IMG/VR virus record: IMGVR_UViG_3300030419_000073
Location: 1-30,103 of that record
Source of the DNA: a virus
Reading direction: 5' to 3' (one strand)
Length of the DNA stretch: 30,103 nucleotides
Positions 22,233-30,103 of the stretch are shown here, in pieces. The notes beneath the pieces were generated by a model. That model had not been told where the DNA came from and searched no databases. It saw only the letters and a list, made by a program, of their open reading frames with translations. How positions within the stretch are numbered: the first letter of the stretch is position 1; each line of letters starts with the position of its first letter. The position numbers and the translations under genes are program-made.

Positions 22233-24502
22233 TGGTATCACCTTTTATGAGTTTTGCAACAGGTGCGTTGCAAGCAGTTGATAAGAATATTGATAGGTAT
22301 CGTGCAGAACAAGCTGCAGAAGCAGAACGTGCAGACGCTGCTGCACAACGTATGAAAGAACTTAATTTTCAGAGACAAACTAAATTAGATGTGCAGGAAT
22401 TAGCAGGAGAGCAAGCCAAAGAAGCGGCTAGGATTCGTGCGGGTGCGTCAGATACTAAGAACTTTATTACTATCGGTGATTTAAAAATACCAAAGATGAA
22501 AGGCGCTGAAGGTGTTACGTCTACAATAACTTACTTAGCCCAAAACCCTGAAGCATACGCAGCGGCTAAAAAGGATGCGACTCTGGCTCCTCTTCTTCAG
22601 GCACAGCTAGCTAGGGCAGTTATGGCGGCTAAAACCATGACTGATTTTTATGAAAGAGTTAGTCCTGTGTCAAAAAGAGCGCCACGAATGGCTCAGTTAA
22701 GTGTTCTTTTTCGGCCCGCTCTTAGAAATAATCCCTTACTTCTCCGTGATATTCAAGCTCTAGAAAACATGGGAGTAGATATACCACAAGCACCATCAGG
22801 TGCTGCTGCCCAGATAAAATCTGGGGGTGAAGTAAAATATGTTCCTGACGGAGAGTGGGTTTCACCTGTAGTTCAGACTTTAGACAAAACAACTTTGGGC
22901 GGTTTGAAAGGCACAAACATGCCTGAAAAAGTTGCCAGTGCTGCTAGAAGGCTTGGAAATAGAAACTATGATAAGGGTCAAGGTCCATACCAAGGCAACA
23001 ACAAGTTTTGGAGTGCTGCCTCTAGCCCCTTTGTAAAGTTTATATCGGCTACAGGTCAGGCTTCTGAGGAAGAAACGAAGGCGGCTATGGATTGGATTAA
23101 CAATCCCATGCACGGTTTTGTAGATGAGCAGGGAAGAAAGACCGAGGACTATTTTCTTCTTGTAGATACCTACGCAAATAAGTCAGCAGGAACTACAAAC
23201 CAAGGTTTTGGAACTGATCCAAGCAGATTAGTTGAAATTTTAGCAACAGATAGCACTGCAAAAAAAGAGCGAGAAAGTGTGGTGGAAGCTCTACCTCTTG
23301 CTCAAGCTGCAAAAAGAAATTTAATGAGATTGCAAGAAAAGGTTGGAGAAACAGGCACAGGATCAAGATTTACAACATCTCTCCTTGCTGGAATTACAGG
23401 TGGAGAGGCACTTATCAGAGATTCTATAAACATCGTTGCCAACGCTCTTGCTAGACCTCCTGTAAAGGGGCGCATAGGCAACTATGATAGTTCTGTTAGG
23501 GCTAAATTTGAAGAAGCTACAAAAGAGCTAGACGCAGCTAAACGAGGCGGTAACAAAGAGGCTCTAGCCGCTGCCGAAATTAAGATGCTTGAAACTGCGC
23601 TAGCGTATCAGCTAACATCAATTCTACAAGGTGGAACGGGCGGTCGTACAATTTCAGATACGGACGTTACTCGCGCTCTTGATTTGTTTGGTGGTAATCT
23701 TTTGAGCGTTCAGCAGAAGCAGGGTAAGCTAAAATTTATAATGGGTATGATAGATAAAACAATTGAAAGAGGAAAACTATTTTCTCTTGTAAAAGAAACC
23801 GATAATGCAGAATACTACCGTACTATAAAGAAGCTGGATAACAGTGCAATATTTACCAATTACAATCTTAATAATCTAGAACAGACAGCAAAAGACCTCA
23901 ATGCTCAGTTTCCAAATCAAACAGGGGGTGGGCCTATAACCCAGACTATCAGTAAGATAGCTGGTCTTAATCCAGACTATAAAGAAGAAGTATATAGGAA
24001 GGAAATAACAAACCTTCTTGGAAACGCTGAACCCCTAGTTTCTGGAGGGCGCTATGTCGTAAATAAAAATGACGCAACAAAGTGGGCTAACGCGGTTAAG
24101 AGCGGCAATCCTCAAACTATCGAAAGAATAGCTAAAGAGCTAAACGAGGGTGGTAGAAACCGTGCGTTTGATGGTAAGTCTGGAAAGGTGATTCCTATTA
24201 GGTATTTTGTGGGTTCTGATGGAAGTGCTGAGATTCAACCTATGGGAGAAACAGAACAGCCTGTAAAAACTCCTGATCCCGACAGCGCGATGGGGGTTGT
24301 CCCCTCTAGGGTTCAACCTGTAGCCGCTGCACCCACTGCAGCACCAGCAAAACCCCCTGAGTCTCCAGCAATGAGAAACCTTAAAGAGCTAGCTGGGTTT
24401 GGAGCTTCACCCGGTGAACTAGTTGGAGTAATAAATAATCTCCCGCCAGAGGAACAAGCTAAAGCTATGGGAAATCTATTTAATATAATGGCAGGAAAGT
24501 AA
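22232..24502 (+). CDS. Large internal virion protein (putative)
   Basis: The 756-residue protein is mostly helical. Its N-terminal coiled coil (IDRYRAEQAAEAERADAAAQ) follows a short hydrophobic start (MVSPFMSFATGALQAV). A globular-looking middle follows (residues ~85-600), then a C-terminal Pro/Ala linker and a small terminal helix pair (FGASPGELVGVINNLPPEEQ). There is no recognisable enzyme motif. Together with the 1388-residue protein downstream it has the size and order of T7 gp15/gp16-like ejection proteins, which form the DNA conduit across the envelope. The assignment is from size, helical content and position. Confidence 0.6.
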   Translation: MVSPFMSFATGALQAVDKNIDRYRAEQAAEAERADAAAQRMKELNFQRQTKLDVQELAGEQAKEAARIRAGASDTKNFITIGDLKIPKMKGAEGVTSTITYLAQNPEAYAAAKKDATLAPLLQAQLARAVMAAKTMTDFYERVSPVSKRAPRMAQLSVLFRPALRNNPLLLRDIQALENMGVDIPQAPSGAAAQIKSGGEVKYVPDGEWVSPVVQTLDKTTLGGLKGTNMPEKVASAARRLGNRNYDKGQGPYQGNNKFWSAASSPFVKFISATGQASEEETKAAMDWINNPMHGFVDEQGRKTEDYFLLVDTYANKSAGTTNQGFGTDPSRLVEILATDSTAKKERESVVEALPLAQAAKRNLMRLQEKVGETGTGSRFTTSLLAGITGGEALIRDSINIVANALARPPVKGRIGNYDSSVRAKFEEATKELDAAKRGGNKEALAAAEIKMLETALAYQLTSILQGGTGGRTISDTDVTRALDLFGGNLLSVQQKQGKLKFIMGMIDKTIERGKLFSLVKETDNAEYYRTIKKLDNSAIFTNYNLNNLEQTAKDLNAQFPNQTGGGPITQTISKIAGLNPDYKEEVYRKEITNLLGNAEPLVSGGRYVVNKNDATKWANAVKSGNPQTIERIAKELNEGGRNRAFDGKSGKVIPIRYFVGSDGSAEIQPMGETEQPVKTPDPDSAMGVVPSRVQPVAAAPTAAPAKPPESPAMRNLKELAGFGASPGELVGVINNLPPEEQAKAMGNLFNIMAGK

Positions 24503-24505
24503 CAG

Positions 24506-27500
24506 ATGGTAAAATTGTTTGACGATGAACAGGATCAGCAGCTAACCCCTCAACCAATCAACCTGTCTCAAGACCTTCGATCCACTGTTGAAGCTAGAAC
24601 CATCAGTGAAGACACGGAAGATGTGGGCGACATAGCTGCAGGGCTTCTACGCGCTTATCAGGGACAGGCCGCAGAAACTGGCGGTCCTCCGCAAATAACG
24701 AATGTTGATCAGCTAACCCGTAGAGCTACAAACATTGAACGTGCGATTGAAAGGCTTCCGGGTGAAGAGAACACTTTAGGGCTAGCCCGTACTGGCTTCT
24801 CAATTGGTAAGTTTTTTGTAGATAATATTGCGGCTGTGGCTAATACAATGTCTGTTGGTGTTGATAGAGTTATTGGTCTTGGTGATGTACCGGAGGAGGG
24901 CGCAGATTTTCTTGGTGAATCCCTCCTTACTAAAAAACAAAAACTGTATGATTCAAAACGATATGAAGACTATTACGAAAGGCTTCGTGAAAAAGAAGGC
25001 AGGAGCATAGGCGGTGCTTCGCTTGCCACAGCTTACAAAGTGTTTGAAGAATCTCCTGAATTAAAAAATGAAGGTGAGTTTATAAAAGGTGTTGTAGATC
25101 GTCTTGCTGGTCAGGTTGGTACTATCACTGAACGGGAGGCAGACGAGATTACAGGATATTGGCGTCCAGAAGCTAGTATCACAGAGCAAGCAACCCGCTC
25201 TATTCCTGAGTTTATAGGTGTGACTGCAGCAGGTATAAAGTTCTTTGCCCGTGGCAGTAAGAAGATAATTAAAGAGTTTGAAGACACTCTCGGCAAATCG
25301 GTACTAAAAGCGTCTGAGGACGAGATTAGGGATACCACTCTGAAGATGATGGACAACGCCGTGTTCCCTATTGCTAACGCGCTAAAGCTAGGTGGTATAC
25401 GTAGAACGATGTATGGGAGGCGTGTTGCCGCTAACCTACGCATGAAGCAAATGCCCACTCGTTTTGTCGCGGCTAATAGAAAAATTGAAGCTGCGAGAAA
25501 TAAAGTCCGTGCTGCTAGAACTAAAGGTGATAAAGACCTGCTAGCCAGAGAAGAGGCTGCATTACGATTAGCCCGGTCTGAGCGTGTAAACACTATACCA
25601 AAAGAACTTATCGAAATACCAATTACAGAAGCGGGTGCGATAACTGGCTCTATCATTGCAGGTAATGTTTTTGGTGAAGAATACGGAGCATTGTTTGGCG
25701 CACTTGGTGGCGGTCTGTTTTCTGTGGTGGGCTTTAGTAAGCTGTATGATGTAGCTTCTGGAAGCGTCAGGGGCGTAGGTTCTCTCATAGCTGGACTAGG
25801 CAACAGTATTGGAGCCTTGAGCGATGATCAGATTCGACAGCTTGCTCGGAAGGGCTATATAACGGGCATGAGTAATCTTTCAAAGAAAGATCAACAAGCT
25901 CTAAAAGACTTTGGTTTCTTTATCCGCTCTCTGCCGGTAGAGGCTAGAGAGAATGTTTACTCTCAGCTAAAATTCTTTGGAGAAGTTAGAAACGACCTTA
26001 CAGATGCAGGTGTAAACCCTGAAGTTCTTGAGACTACGATGGGTAAGGCTACAGGGCTGATACCCCTGATGATGATGAAGAACACTATTTCTACGTACAA
26101 GCTTGATATGGCAAAGGGCATAGGCAAGATTGACAAAGAACTGGAGATTCTTCTCAAGAATGAAGATCAGATTAACAAGCAGTTGAGTGAGTTCCGTGGT
26201 CTGCTAGATAACTTAGCCGGTGCAGTAGGCGAGGCTGGTGTGCAGAATGATAAATTTAATGCTTTTGTAGCTGTGATGCGCCAAGCAGCCACTGAACAGA
26301 CTGACGCGATTAGCCGTAGCAAGCTTGAAGTAGATGGCTTTGTTCAGGAGTTACTAGACAAAGTGGCTGACCCAGCTATCGCGCAGAATGTTAAAGATAA
26401 AAAAACCTTAGATGATATCATACAAGCGATTATGGACTCACGCTATTTAGATGAAGATGTGTATGGCACTGATCCCGGTCTTGCTGGCTTGAGACAGGCT
26501 GAGACAGGAGGAGTAGCTACTCTTGGTCGAAGAGGCACAGAAGTTTTAGAGCAAACGGAAAGAACTGTAGAAGAAACAGAAACTGATCTTGTAAGGTTCT
26601 TAAACAGTTTTCTTGAGCCGGGTCAGTATCAGATTAACGCAGAAGCCGCAGGTGATACGCTAGCTGCCTACGCTAGAAATCGAAGGGCAGACATACTTGC
26701 AAAAGGTACCAAACGGTTTACAGATTTGGAAAATGAGGGTGTAGAGGTAGACATTACGGATTGGATGCGTAATCTCTACGGAGATGATGCTTATACAAGT
26801 GTTATTCCTTACACCGGCTCTAGTAAAATTTTACAGAGGCTCTCTGGCAGACGACTAAAAAGTGCTGGCACGCTTGAAGCATTCACCAATATAGAAGGTA
26901 AAACTGGCGCACAAAAGGCGCTGGAACAAAACCCCGGACTAAAAGAATCTATACGTGGGGCTATGGATGAAACAGAGTTTGAATATGATGTAGAAAGAGG
27001 CATAACCTATTATGATGTGAGAGCTTTCTTTCAAAAAGAATATGCTGATGTAGGAGAAAGACTTTCTGACTTTGATGTATTTATGATTATGCGTGAGATT
27101 GCTGAAGTAGAAGACTTAGGAGAACTTTCAATTACCGTAGGAATAAACGACATACAAAAGCTATCCTCTGCATTTTCAAATGAGTCTAGAAAGCTTTACA
27201 AAACAGAACGAGCAAATGCCGAGCGTTTTGGTAGTTTAGCCGAAAGCATAGTCGAGACTATTGATGAAAGCGGTTCTCCAGAAATAGCAACCAGACTAAG
27301 AGAAGCAAAGCAATACTGGTTAAATAATGTAGTAAAACGCTACAGAGATCGTTCTGGTAATGCTCTTGGATTTAAAGTTGATAATCCTATGACTGCAGAG
27401 GCTCCTGTTAAATGGATCGACATGAAGAAGATTGTAAACGGAGACAGCCAACTTGGTGCAGATATTATTGAGCAGGTAAAGAAAACTTTTGGTGGGTACT

Positions 27501-28672
27501 ATTCAGATACTGGCGAGTACGTTCTCAGCACTAAGGGCAAGAAGATTGTAAAAAATATAATGAATGATCTTCTTGCTCGACACATAAATGATCTTAAAAC
27601 TGTGGGGCTTGCTAGAGAAGCTGTTAAAGATATAGCTGGTGAAGCTCGTCTTAAAGACCTTCCTAAGATATCACAGGGCAGGGCTTTAGAAAAAACTAAA
27701 GGTATAAAAGGTTCAAAAATAACTAGTGAAGCTTTAAGGGCGCTTGAAAAAGAAGGGCTAATAGATTTAGATCGTGTTATACAATACAATCTTGCTGTAG
27801 ATAACTTTTTAGGTGGAACGCGGATACTGAAGAAAGCAGAAAACGATGTGCAGTCTGCAGCTAAACGTGCGGCCACTTCAGTTAAGAATGATTTTAATCT
27901 GCGCGAGAACTTTTTGAAAGAAGTTCTGAGAAACACTCCCACACAAGAAGGTGCGCGAGATGTGCGAAACTACGACAGGTTCCTGCAGTTCTTTATCACT
28001 GATCCGCAGGGCAAACAGCGGTTTGATGCGCTACTGCCCCAGATAGCTGAACAGATGAACAAGACTGAAGCAGAGGCTAGAAAGCTGTTCTCTGATCTTA
28101 CGATTGAGTCACTGTCTAGGGCTACCTATGGAGACATGAGAGAACATGGAGTAGGACAATATGGCCGTGACTTTGACCATCAAGGCTTCCTTAATTTTGT
28201 AAAGGATCGCGATATATCAAACAATATAAAAAATATTGTTGGGGATGATACTTTCAAGAGTATTGATCGTATGGCAGATGCCATGTCTATATTTAATAGA
28301 GACATAACGGCAAAGCTAAGAGAGTCAGGTATCAGCATACAAACTCCGCGTGGTCTATCAGTAGAGTCACTGTTATCGCGTGCTTATAGTATATCTCGTG
28401 GAGTGATTAGTCCTAAGTATGTAGCAACAGAAGTTGCCCTGCTTAGTTTTAGAAAGAGGAAAGCACAGGCTATGTCTCGCATTCTAAGTGACCCAAAGAT
28501 GGTAGATGCAGTCATTGATATAATTGAAACTGAGGGGGGAGAGGCAAGAAAGTATAACGCAAATTTATTTACAGTTCTTATAAATGGCCTTGGATATCAC
28601 GAACTTATAAAAAAACGAGAAAAGACTGCCGAACAAATTCGTCAGTTAGAACTTGATCAATTTAGGAGATAA
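24506..28672 (+). CDS. Giant internal virion/ejection protein (1388 residues)
   Basis: This is the largest gene in the window. Its N-terminus is acidic and disordered. Residues ~90-130 and especially ~370-440 are glycine-rich hydrophobic stretches (AGAITGSIIAGNVFGEEYGA, LFGALGGGLFSVVGF, LIAGLGNSIGAL) that could insert into a membrane. The remainder is charged and helical, with several long coiled-coil segments (KIEAARNKVRAARTKGDKDL; KIDKELEILLKNEDQINKQL). No lysozyme or transglycosylase motif is visible, in contrast to T7 gp16; the window's cell-wall hydrolase is instead at 4458. Length and order at the end of the virion block fit the terminal ejection protein of a podovirus. It stops two bases before the next gene. 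Confidence 0.65.
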   Translation: MVKLFDDEQDQQLTPQPINLSQDLRSTVEARTISEDTEDVGDIAAGLLRAYQGQAAETGGPPQITNVDQLTRRATNIERAIERLPGEENTLGLARTGFSIGKFFVDNIAAVANTMSVGVDRVIGLGDVPEEGADFLGESLLTKKQKLYDSKRYEDYYERLREKEGRSIGGASLATAYKVFEESPELKNEGEFIKGVVDRLAGQVGTITEREADEITGYWRPEASITEQATRSIPEFIGVTAAGIKFFARGSKKIIKEFEDTLGKSVLKASEDEIRDTTLKMMDNAVFPIANALKLGGIRRTMYGRRVAANLRMKQMPTRFVAANRKIEAARNKVRAARTKGDKDLLAREEAALRLARSERVNTIPKELIEIPITEAGAITGSIIAGNVFGEEYGALFGALGGGLFSVVGFSKLYDVASGSVRGVGSLIAGLGNSIGALSDDQIRQLARKGYITGMSNLSKKDQQALKDFGFFIRSLPVEARENVYSQLKFFGEVRNDLTDAGVNPEVLETTMGKATGLIPLMMMKNTISTYKLDMAKGIGKIDKELEILLKNEDQINKQLSEFRGLLDNLAGAVGEAGVQNDKFNAFVAVMRQAATEQTDAISRSKLEVDGFVQELLDKVADPAIAQNVKDKKTLDDIIQAIMDSRYLDEDVYGTDPGLAGLRQAETGGVATLGRRGTEVLEQTERTVEETETDLVRFLNSFLEPGQYQINAEAAGDTLAAYARNRRADILAKGTKRFTDLENEGVEVDITDWMRNLYGDDAYTSVIPYTGSSKILQRLSGRRLKSAGTLEAFTNIEGKTGAQKALEQNPGLKESIRGAMDETEFEYDVERGITYYDVRAFFQKEYADVGERLSDFDVFMIMREIAEVEDLGELSITVGINDIQKLSSAFSNESRKLYKTERANAERFGSLAESIVETIDESGSPEIATRLREAKQYWLNNVVKRYRDRSGNALGFKVDNPMTAEAPVKWIDMKKIVNGDSQLGADIIEQVKKTFGGYYSDTGEYVLSTKGKKIVKNIMNDLLARHINDLKTVGLAREAVKDIAGEARLKDLPKISQGRALEKTKGIKGSKITSEALRALEKEGLIDLDRVIQYNLAVDNFLGGTRILKKAENDVQSAAKRAATSVKNDFNLRENFLKEVLRNTPTQEGARDVRNYDRFLQFFITDPQGKQRFDALLPQIAEQMNKTEAEARKLFSDLTIESLSRATYGDMREHGVGQYGRDFDHQGFLNFVKDRDISNNIKNIVGDDTFKSIDRMADAMSIFNRDITAKLRESGISIQTPRGLSVESLLSRAYSISRGVISPKYVATEVALLSFRKRKAQAMSRILSDPKMVDAVIDIIETEGGEARKYNANLFTVLINGLGYHELIKKREKTAEQIRQLELDQFRR

Positions 28673-28674
28673 AA

Positions 28675-28845
28675 ATGGAACTGATCATCACTATCGTTGT
28701 GTTAGCCCTCGCAGGATTTGGAGGCTTCTCTATCCTCGCTGCTATCACGCCCAATGAAGCGGACAACAAAAAGGTGCAAGCCATCCTTACCGCTATCAAT
28801 GTATTTGGTATGAACATTATCAAAGCTAAAAACAGGCTTGGCTAA
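28675..28845 (+). CDS. 56-residue membrane protein
   Basis: This short frame starts at ATG 28675 behind AGGAG (28664-28668) and encodes MELIITIVVLALAGFGGFSI, then a second amphipathic segment (VQAILTAINVFGMNIIKAKN). One clear membrane span lies at residues 3-24; the second helix may lie on or in the membrane. It fills the space between the giant gene and the Usg-like gene, overlapping the latter by eight bases. Size and context suggest a holin or a lysis-regulating peptide; no motif proves it. Confidence 0.62.
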   Translation: MELIITIVVLALAGFGGFSILAAITPNEADNKKVQAILTAINVFGMNIIKAKNRLG

Positions 28846-29092
28846 ACTATATATAAAAAAAGAACCAGTGATACTGAGGGTGTACTACTGGATGCCAGAC
28901 TACAACAATATACTGCAGGAGTTTATGTGGCAGTTTCTAGACGTTGTACCTGAGTATCCAAGAGTACACCATTTTCTTGATCACTGGCACCACAACATAG
29001 AGGCCGTCATAGAGACGGTGGAGGTATCACATGGGAGAGCAAAAGAAGCTGGAGCCAGACAGCGAGTACAGCGCACTGGACCTCGACAATGA
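28838..29092 (+). CDS. usg: Usg-family protein
   Basis: The 84-residue product matches the short Usg family: strand VILRVYYWMPDYNNILQEFM, then WQFLDVVPEYPRVHHFLDHW and NIEAVIETVEV. The W-x-x-D-x-x-P-x-(Y/F)-P-R segment is diagnostic to my eye. Usg proteins are small, occur mainly in Alphaproteobacteria (often near trp genes) and have no proven function. The start is a TTG overlapping the previous gene; no better start precedes the conserved strand. The last ~20 residues (29031-29092) lie beyond the family domain, overlapping the start of the EF-hand gene in another frame, and may be a non-conserved extension. Confidence 0.72.
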   Translation: MAKLYIKKEPVILRVYYWMPDYNNILQEFMWQFLDVVPEYPRVHHFLDHWHHNIEAVIETVEVSHGRAKEAGARQRVQRTGPRQ

Positions 29093-29345
29093 CGGGGTAG
29101 TGAGCGACAAGGAGTTAGCCGTTATGGAGGCTCTGGAGAAAAAGGAAAAGATGGAAGCGCAGAAGAAGATGGCGTGGGTAGCAATGATATCCATGCTTGT
29201 GTTCACTGCGCTGGTGTTTCTGCCTATCTTTCCTGACACCCGGATTAAAGCACTTTCCGATCTGTTCGGGCTTTTCTACATTGGACAGGCAGGTGTGGTC
29301 GGAGCGTACATGGGAATGACCGCGTACATGAGTGCTAAGAAGTGA
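29031..29345 (+). CDS. EF-hand membrane protein (holin-like)
   Basis: The 104-residue protein starts at ATG 29031 after GGTGGAGG. Residues 17-28 (DLDNDGVVSDKE) are a canonical 12-residue EF-hand loop, with ligands D17, D19, D21, S25 and E28. A short charged helix leads to two membrane segments (MAWVAMISMLVFTALVFLP, ~47-65; LFYIGQAGVVGAYMGMTAYM, ~82-101). Two spans, small size and position beside the spanins suggest a holin. The calcium-binding loop on the soluble side is unusual and could make lysis timing depend on calcium; that is inference. Confidence 0.7.
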   Translation: MGEQKKLEPDSEYSALDLDNDGVVSDKELAVMEALEKKEKMEAQKKMAWVAMISMLVFTALVFLPIFPDTRIKALSDLFGLFYIGQAGVVGAYMGMTAYMSAKK

Positions 29346-29776
29346 TTAAAGTTTACATACTTATAGTCGTGTTAGGATTAGTCGGTGGCGTAGTCTACGG
29401 CGGGTACTATTACTACAAGGATACTCAGGAGAGGATACAGACACTCACTGAGAACAACGCCAAGCTGGAGACTGCAAAGCAACTGCAGGATGATACGATC
29501 AACGCTATGATCGAAGACCGTGAGAAGTTTGAGGAACTAAACAAAGAACTTCAAGGTAAACTGCAAGCGGCTAATAACTACAGGGACACGCTCATTGGTA
29601 AGCTGCGTAAGCACAACCTATTAGTCCTTAGTCTGAAGAAACCAAAACTTGTAGAGAAGAAGATTAACAATGGAACGAAGAAACTATTCGAGTCCTTTGA
29701 AGCTATTTCTGGTGCTATTGCTCCTCCCCCTAGTGGCGACGGGGTGCAGCAGCTTCCGAAAAGTTCTACCCCTTGA
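29342..29776 (+). CDS. Inner-membrane spanin (Rz-like)
   Basis: The 144-residue protein starts at a GTG overlapping the upstream stop. It has an N-terminal membrane anchor (VYILIVVLGLVGGVVYGGYY) and a coiled coil from ~28 to 85 (ERIQTLTENNAKLETAKQLQ, DREKFEELNKELQGKLQAAN). A periplasmic basic segment and Pro-rich end follow. This is the class of i-spanins that join with an outer-membrane lipoprotein to disrupt the outer membrane at lysis. The outer-membrane partner starts inside it at 29670 in the +1 frame, the classic embedded or overlapping Rz/Rz1 arrangement. Confidence 0.72.
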   Translation: MIKVYILIVVLGLVGGVVYGGYYYYKDTQERIQTLTENNAKLETAKQLQDDTINAMIEDREKFEELNKELQGKLQAANNYRDTLIGKLRKHNLLVLSLKKPKLVEKKINNGTKKLFESFEAISGAIAPPPSGDGVQQLPKSSTP

Positions 29777-30071
29777 AGTAAAAACAGTAGAGGTAGAGCG
29801 CAAGATTCCTGCACAGGCTAGACCTAAGAGTGTCAGCCTGAACGACATATATTTCTATGTAGTTACGGACAGGAACTTTGCGGATTTTAAAAAGACATTT
29901 GAGAAAGAAAATGGCGACTTGGTATTCTATGCCGTGAGTGTGCGTGACTACGAAACACTGGCACTAAACATGGCAGAACTAAAAAGGTATATTCAGCAGC
30001 AAAAAGAACTCATAGTCTATTATGAGAAAGCTATTAAACCAAAGGAAAAGAAAGAGCCGCCTAAAAAATAA
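29670..30071 (+). CDS. Outer-membrane spanin lipoprotein (Rz1-like)
   Basis: The 133-residue protein has a lipoprotein signal (LKLFLVLLLLPLVATGC) with lipidated Cys at residue 26. It shares 107 bases with the upstream i-spanin gene in another frame. The mature part is larger than classical Rz1 and contains strands (SLNDIYFYVVTDRNFADFKK, DLVFYAVSVRDYETLALNMA) and a helix (ELKRYIQQQKELIVYYEKAI) ending in Lys/Glu/Pro repeats. The lipobox is slightly unusual: Ala at -3, Thr at -2, Gly at -1. The strand content suggests an extra globular domain beyond the minimal o-spanin, so a different envelope role is possible. Only 32 bases remain after the stop; I see no feature in them. Confidence 0.68.
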   Translation: MERRNYSSPLKLFLVLLLLPLVATGCSSFRKVLPLEVKTVEVERKIPAQARPKSVSLNDIYFYVVTDRNFADFKKTFEKENGDLVFYAVSVRDYETLALNMAELKRYIQQQKELIVYYEKAIKPKEKKEPPKK

Positions 30072-30103
30072 AACCTTTTAAATCTCTGTACTGTCTATCA
30101 CTA

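Noticed and set aside
25111-25803. Minus-strand open frame of 230 residues inside the giant gene
   Set aside because: The + strand protein here is coherent and uninterrupted; the antisense product shows no family features.
1-30103. tRNA genes, CRISPR arrays, insertion sequences, integrase or attachment sites
   Set aside because: None was seen on reading both strands; the window is almost fully occupied by protein genes and no non-coding gap exceeds about 80 bases. A tRNA scan would be needed to exclude short RNA genes fully.

Overview
The window is one late (structural, lysis and cargo) region of a tailed, probably podovirus-type phage. All 29 genes I can support lie on the + strand and are packed head to tail with 1-60 base overlaps. 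The gene families are those of uncultured marine phages. A Usg-family gene near the right end, a family known mainly from Alphaproteobacteria, suggests an alphaproteobacterial host; this is inference. No terminase, portal, polymerase, integrase, tRNA or CRISPR is visible, so packaging and replication genes must lie outside the window.

Region 1 (2-4445) is A+T-rich accessory DNA. It opens with the 3' part of a glycine-rich adhesin-like protein carrying two tandem Hint (intein-like) domains. A membrane fatty-acid desaturase with all three histidine boxes follows, then three different Fe(II)/2-oxoglutarate oxygenases: AspH/LpxO-like, a divergent small one, and TauD-like. These four enzyme genes overlap or abut and read as one cassette.

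Region 2 (4458-9792) is the head module: a SleB-type cell-wall hydrolase with a long N-terminal region, scaffold, major capsid protein and a small probable head protein, then a terminator-like hairpin. After the hairpin comes a fourth Fe/2OG oxygenase (prolyl-4-hydroxylase type), a small secreted protein and a small beta-rich protein.

Region 3 (9800-16699) is the tail module: adaptor (with a jelly-roll-like insertion), nozzle/propeller protein, 815-residue repetitive fibre, polyglycine adhesin, and a QueC-like PP-loop ATPase that has lost both the signature Asp and the zinc cysteines.

Region 4 (16680-19416) holds two exported cysteine-containing proteins, a membrane-anchored coiled-coil protein, a near-consensus sigma70 promoter at 19030-19058, a holin-like protein and a 55-residue coiled-coil protein.

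Region 5 (19420-28672) encodes internal-virion/ejection-type proteins, ending in a 1388-residue giant. Region 6 (28675-30071) is a lysis-like block: a 56-residue membrane protein, Usg homologue, EF-hand membrane protein, and nested inner and outer spanins.

The strongest novelty candidates are the concentration of iron/O2-dependent oxygenases (five in 8 kb), the tandem non-splicing Hint adhesin, the degenerate QueC-like gene in the tail module, and a near-consensus promoter touching a start codon.
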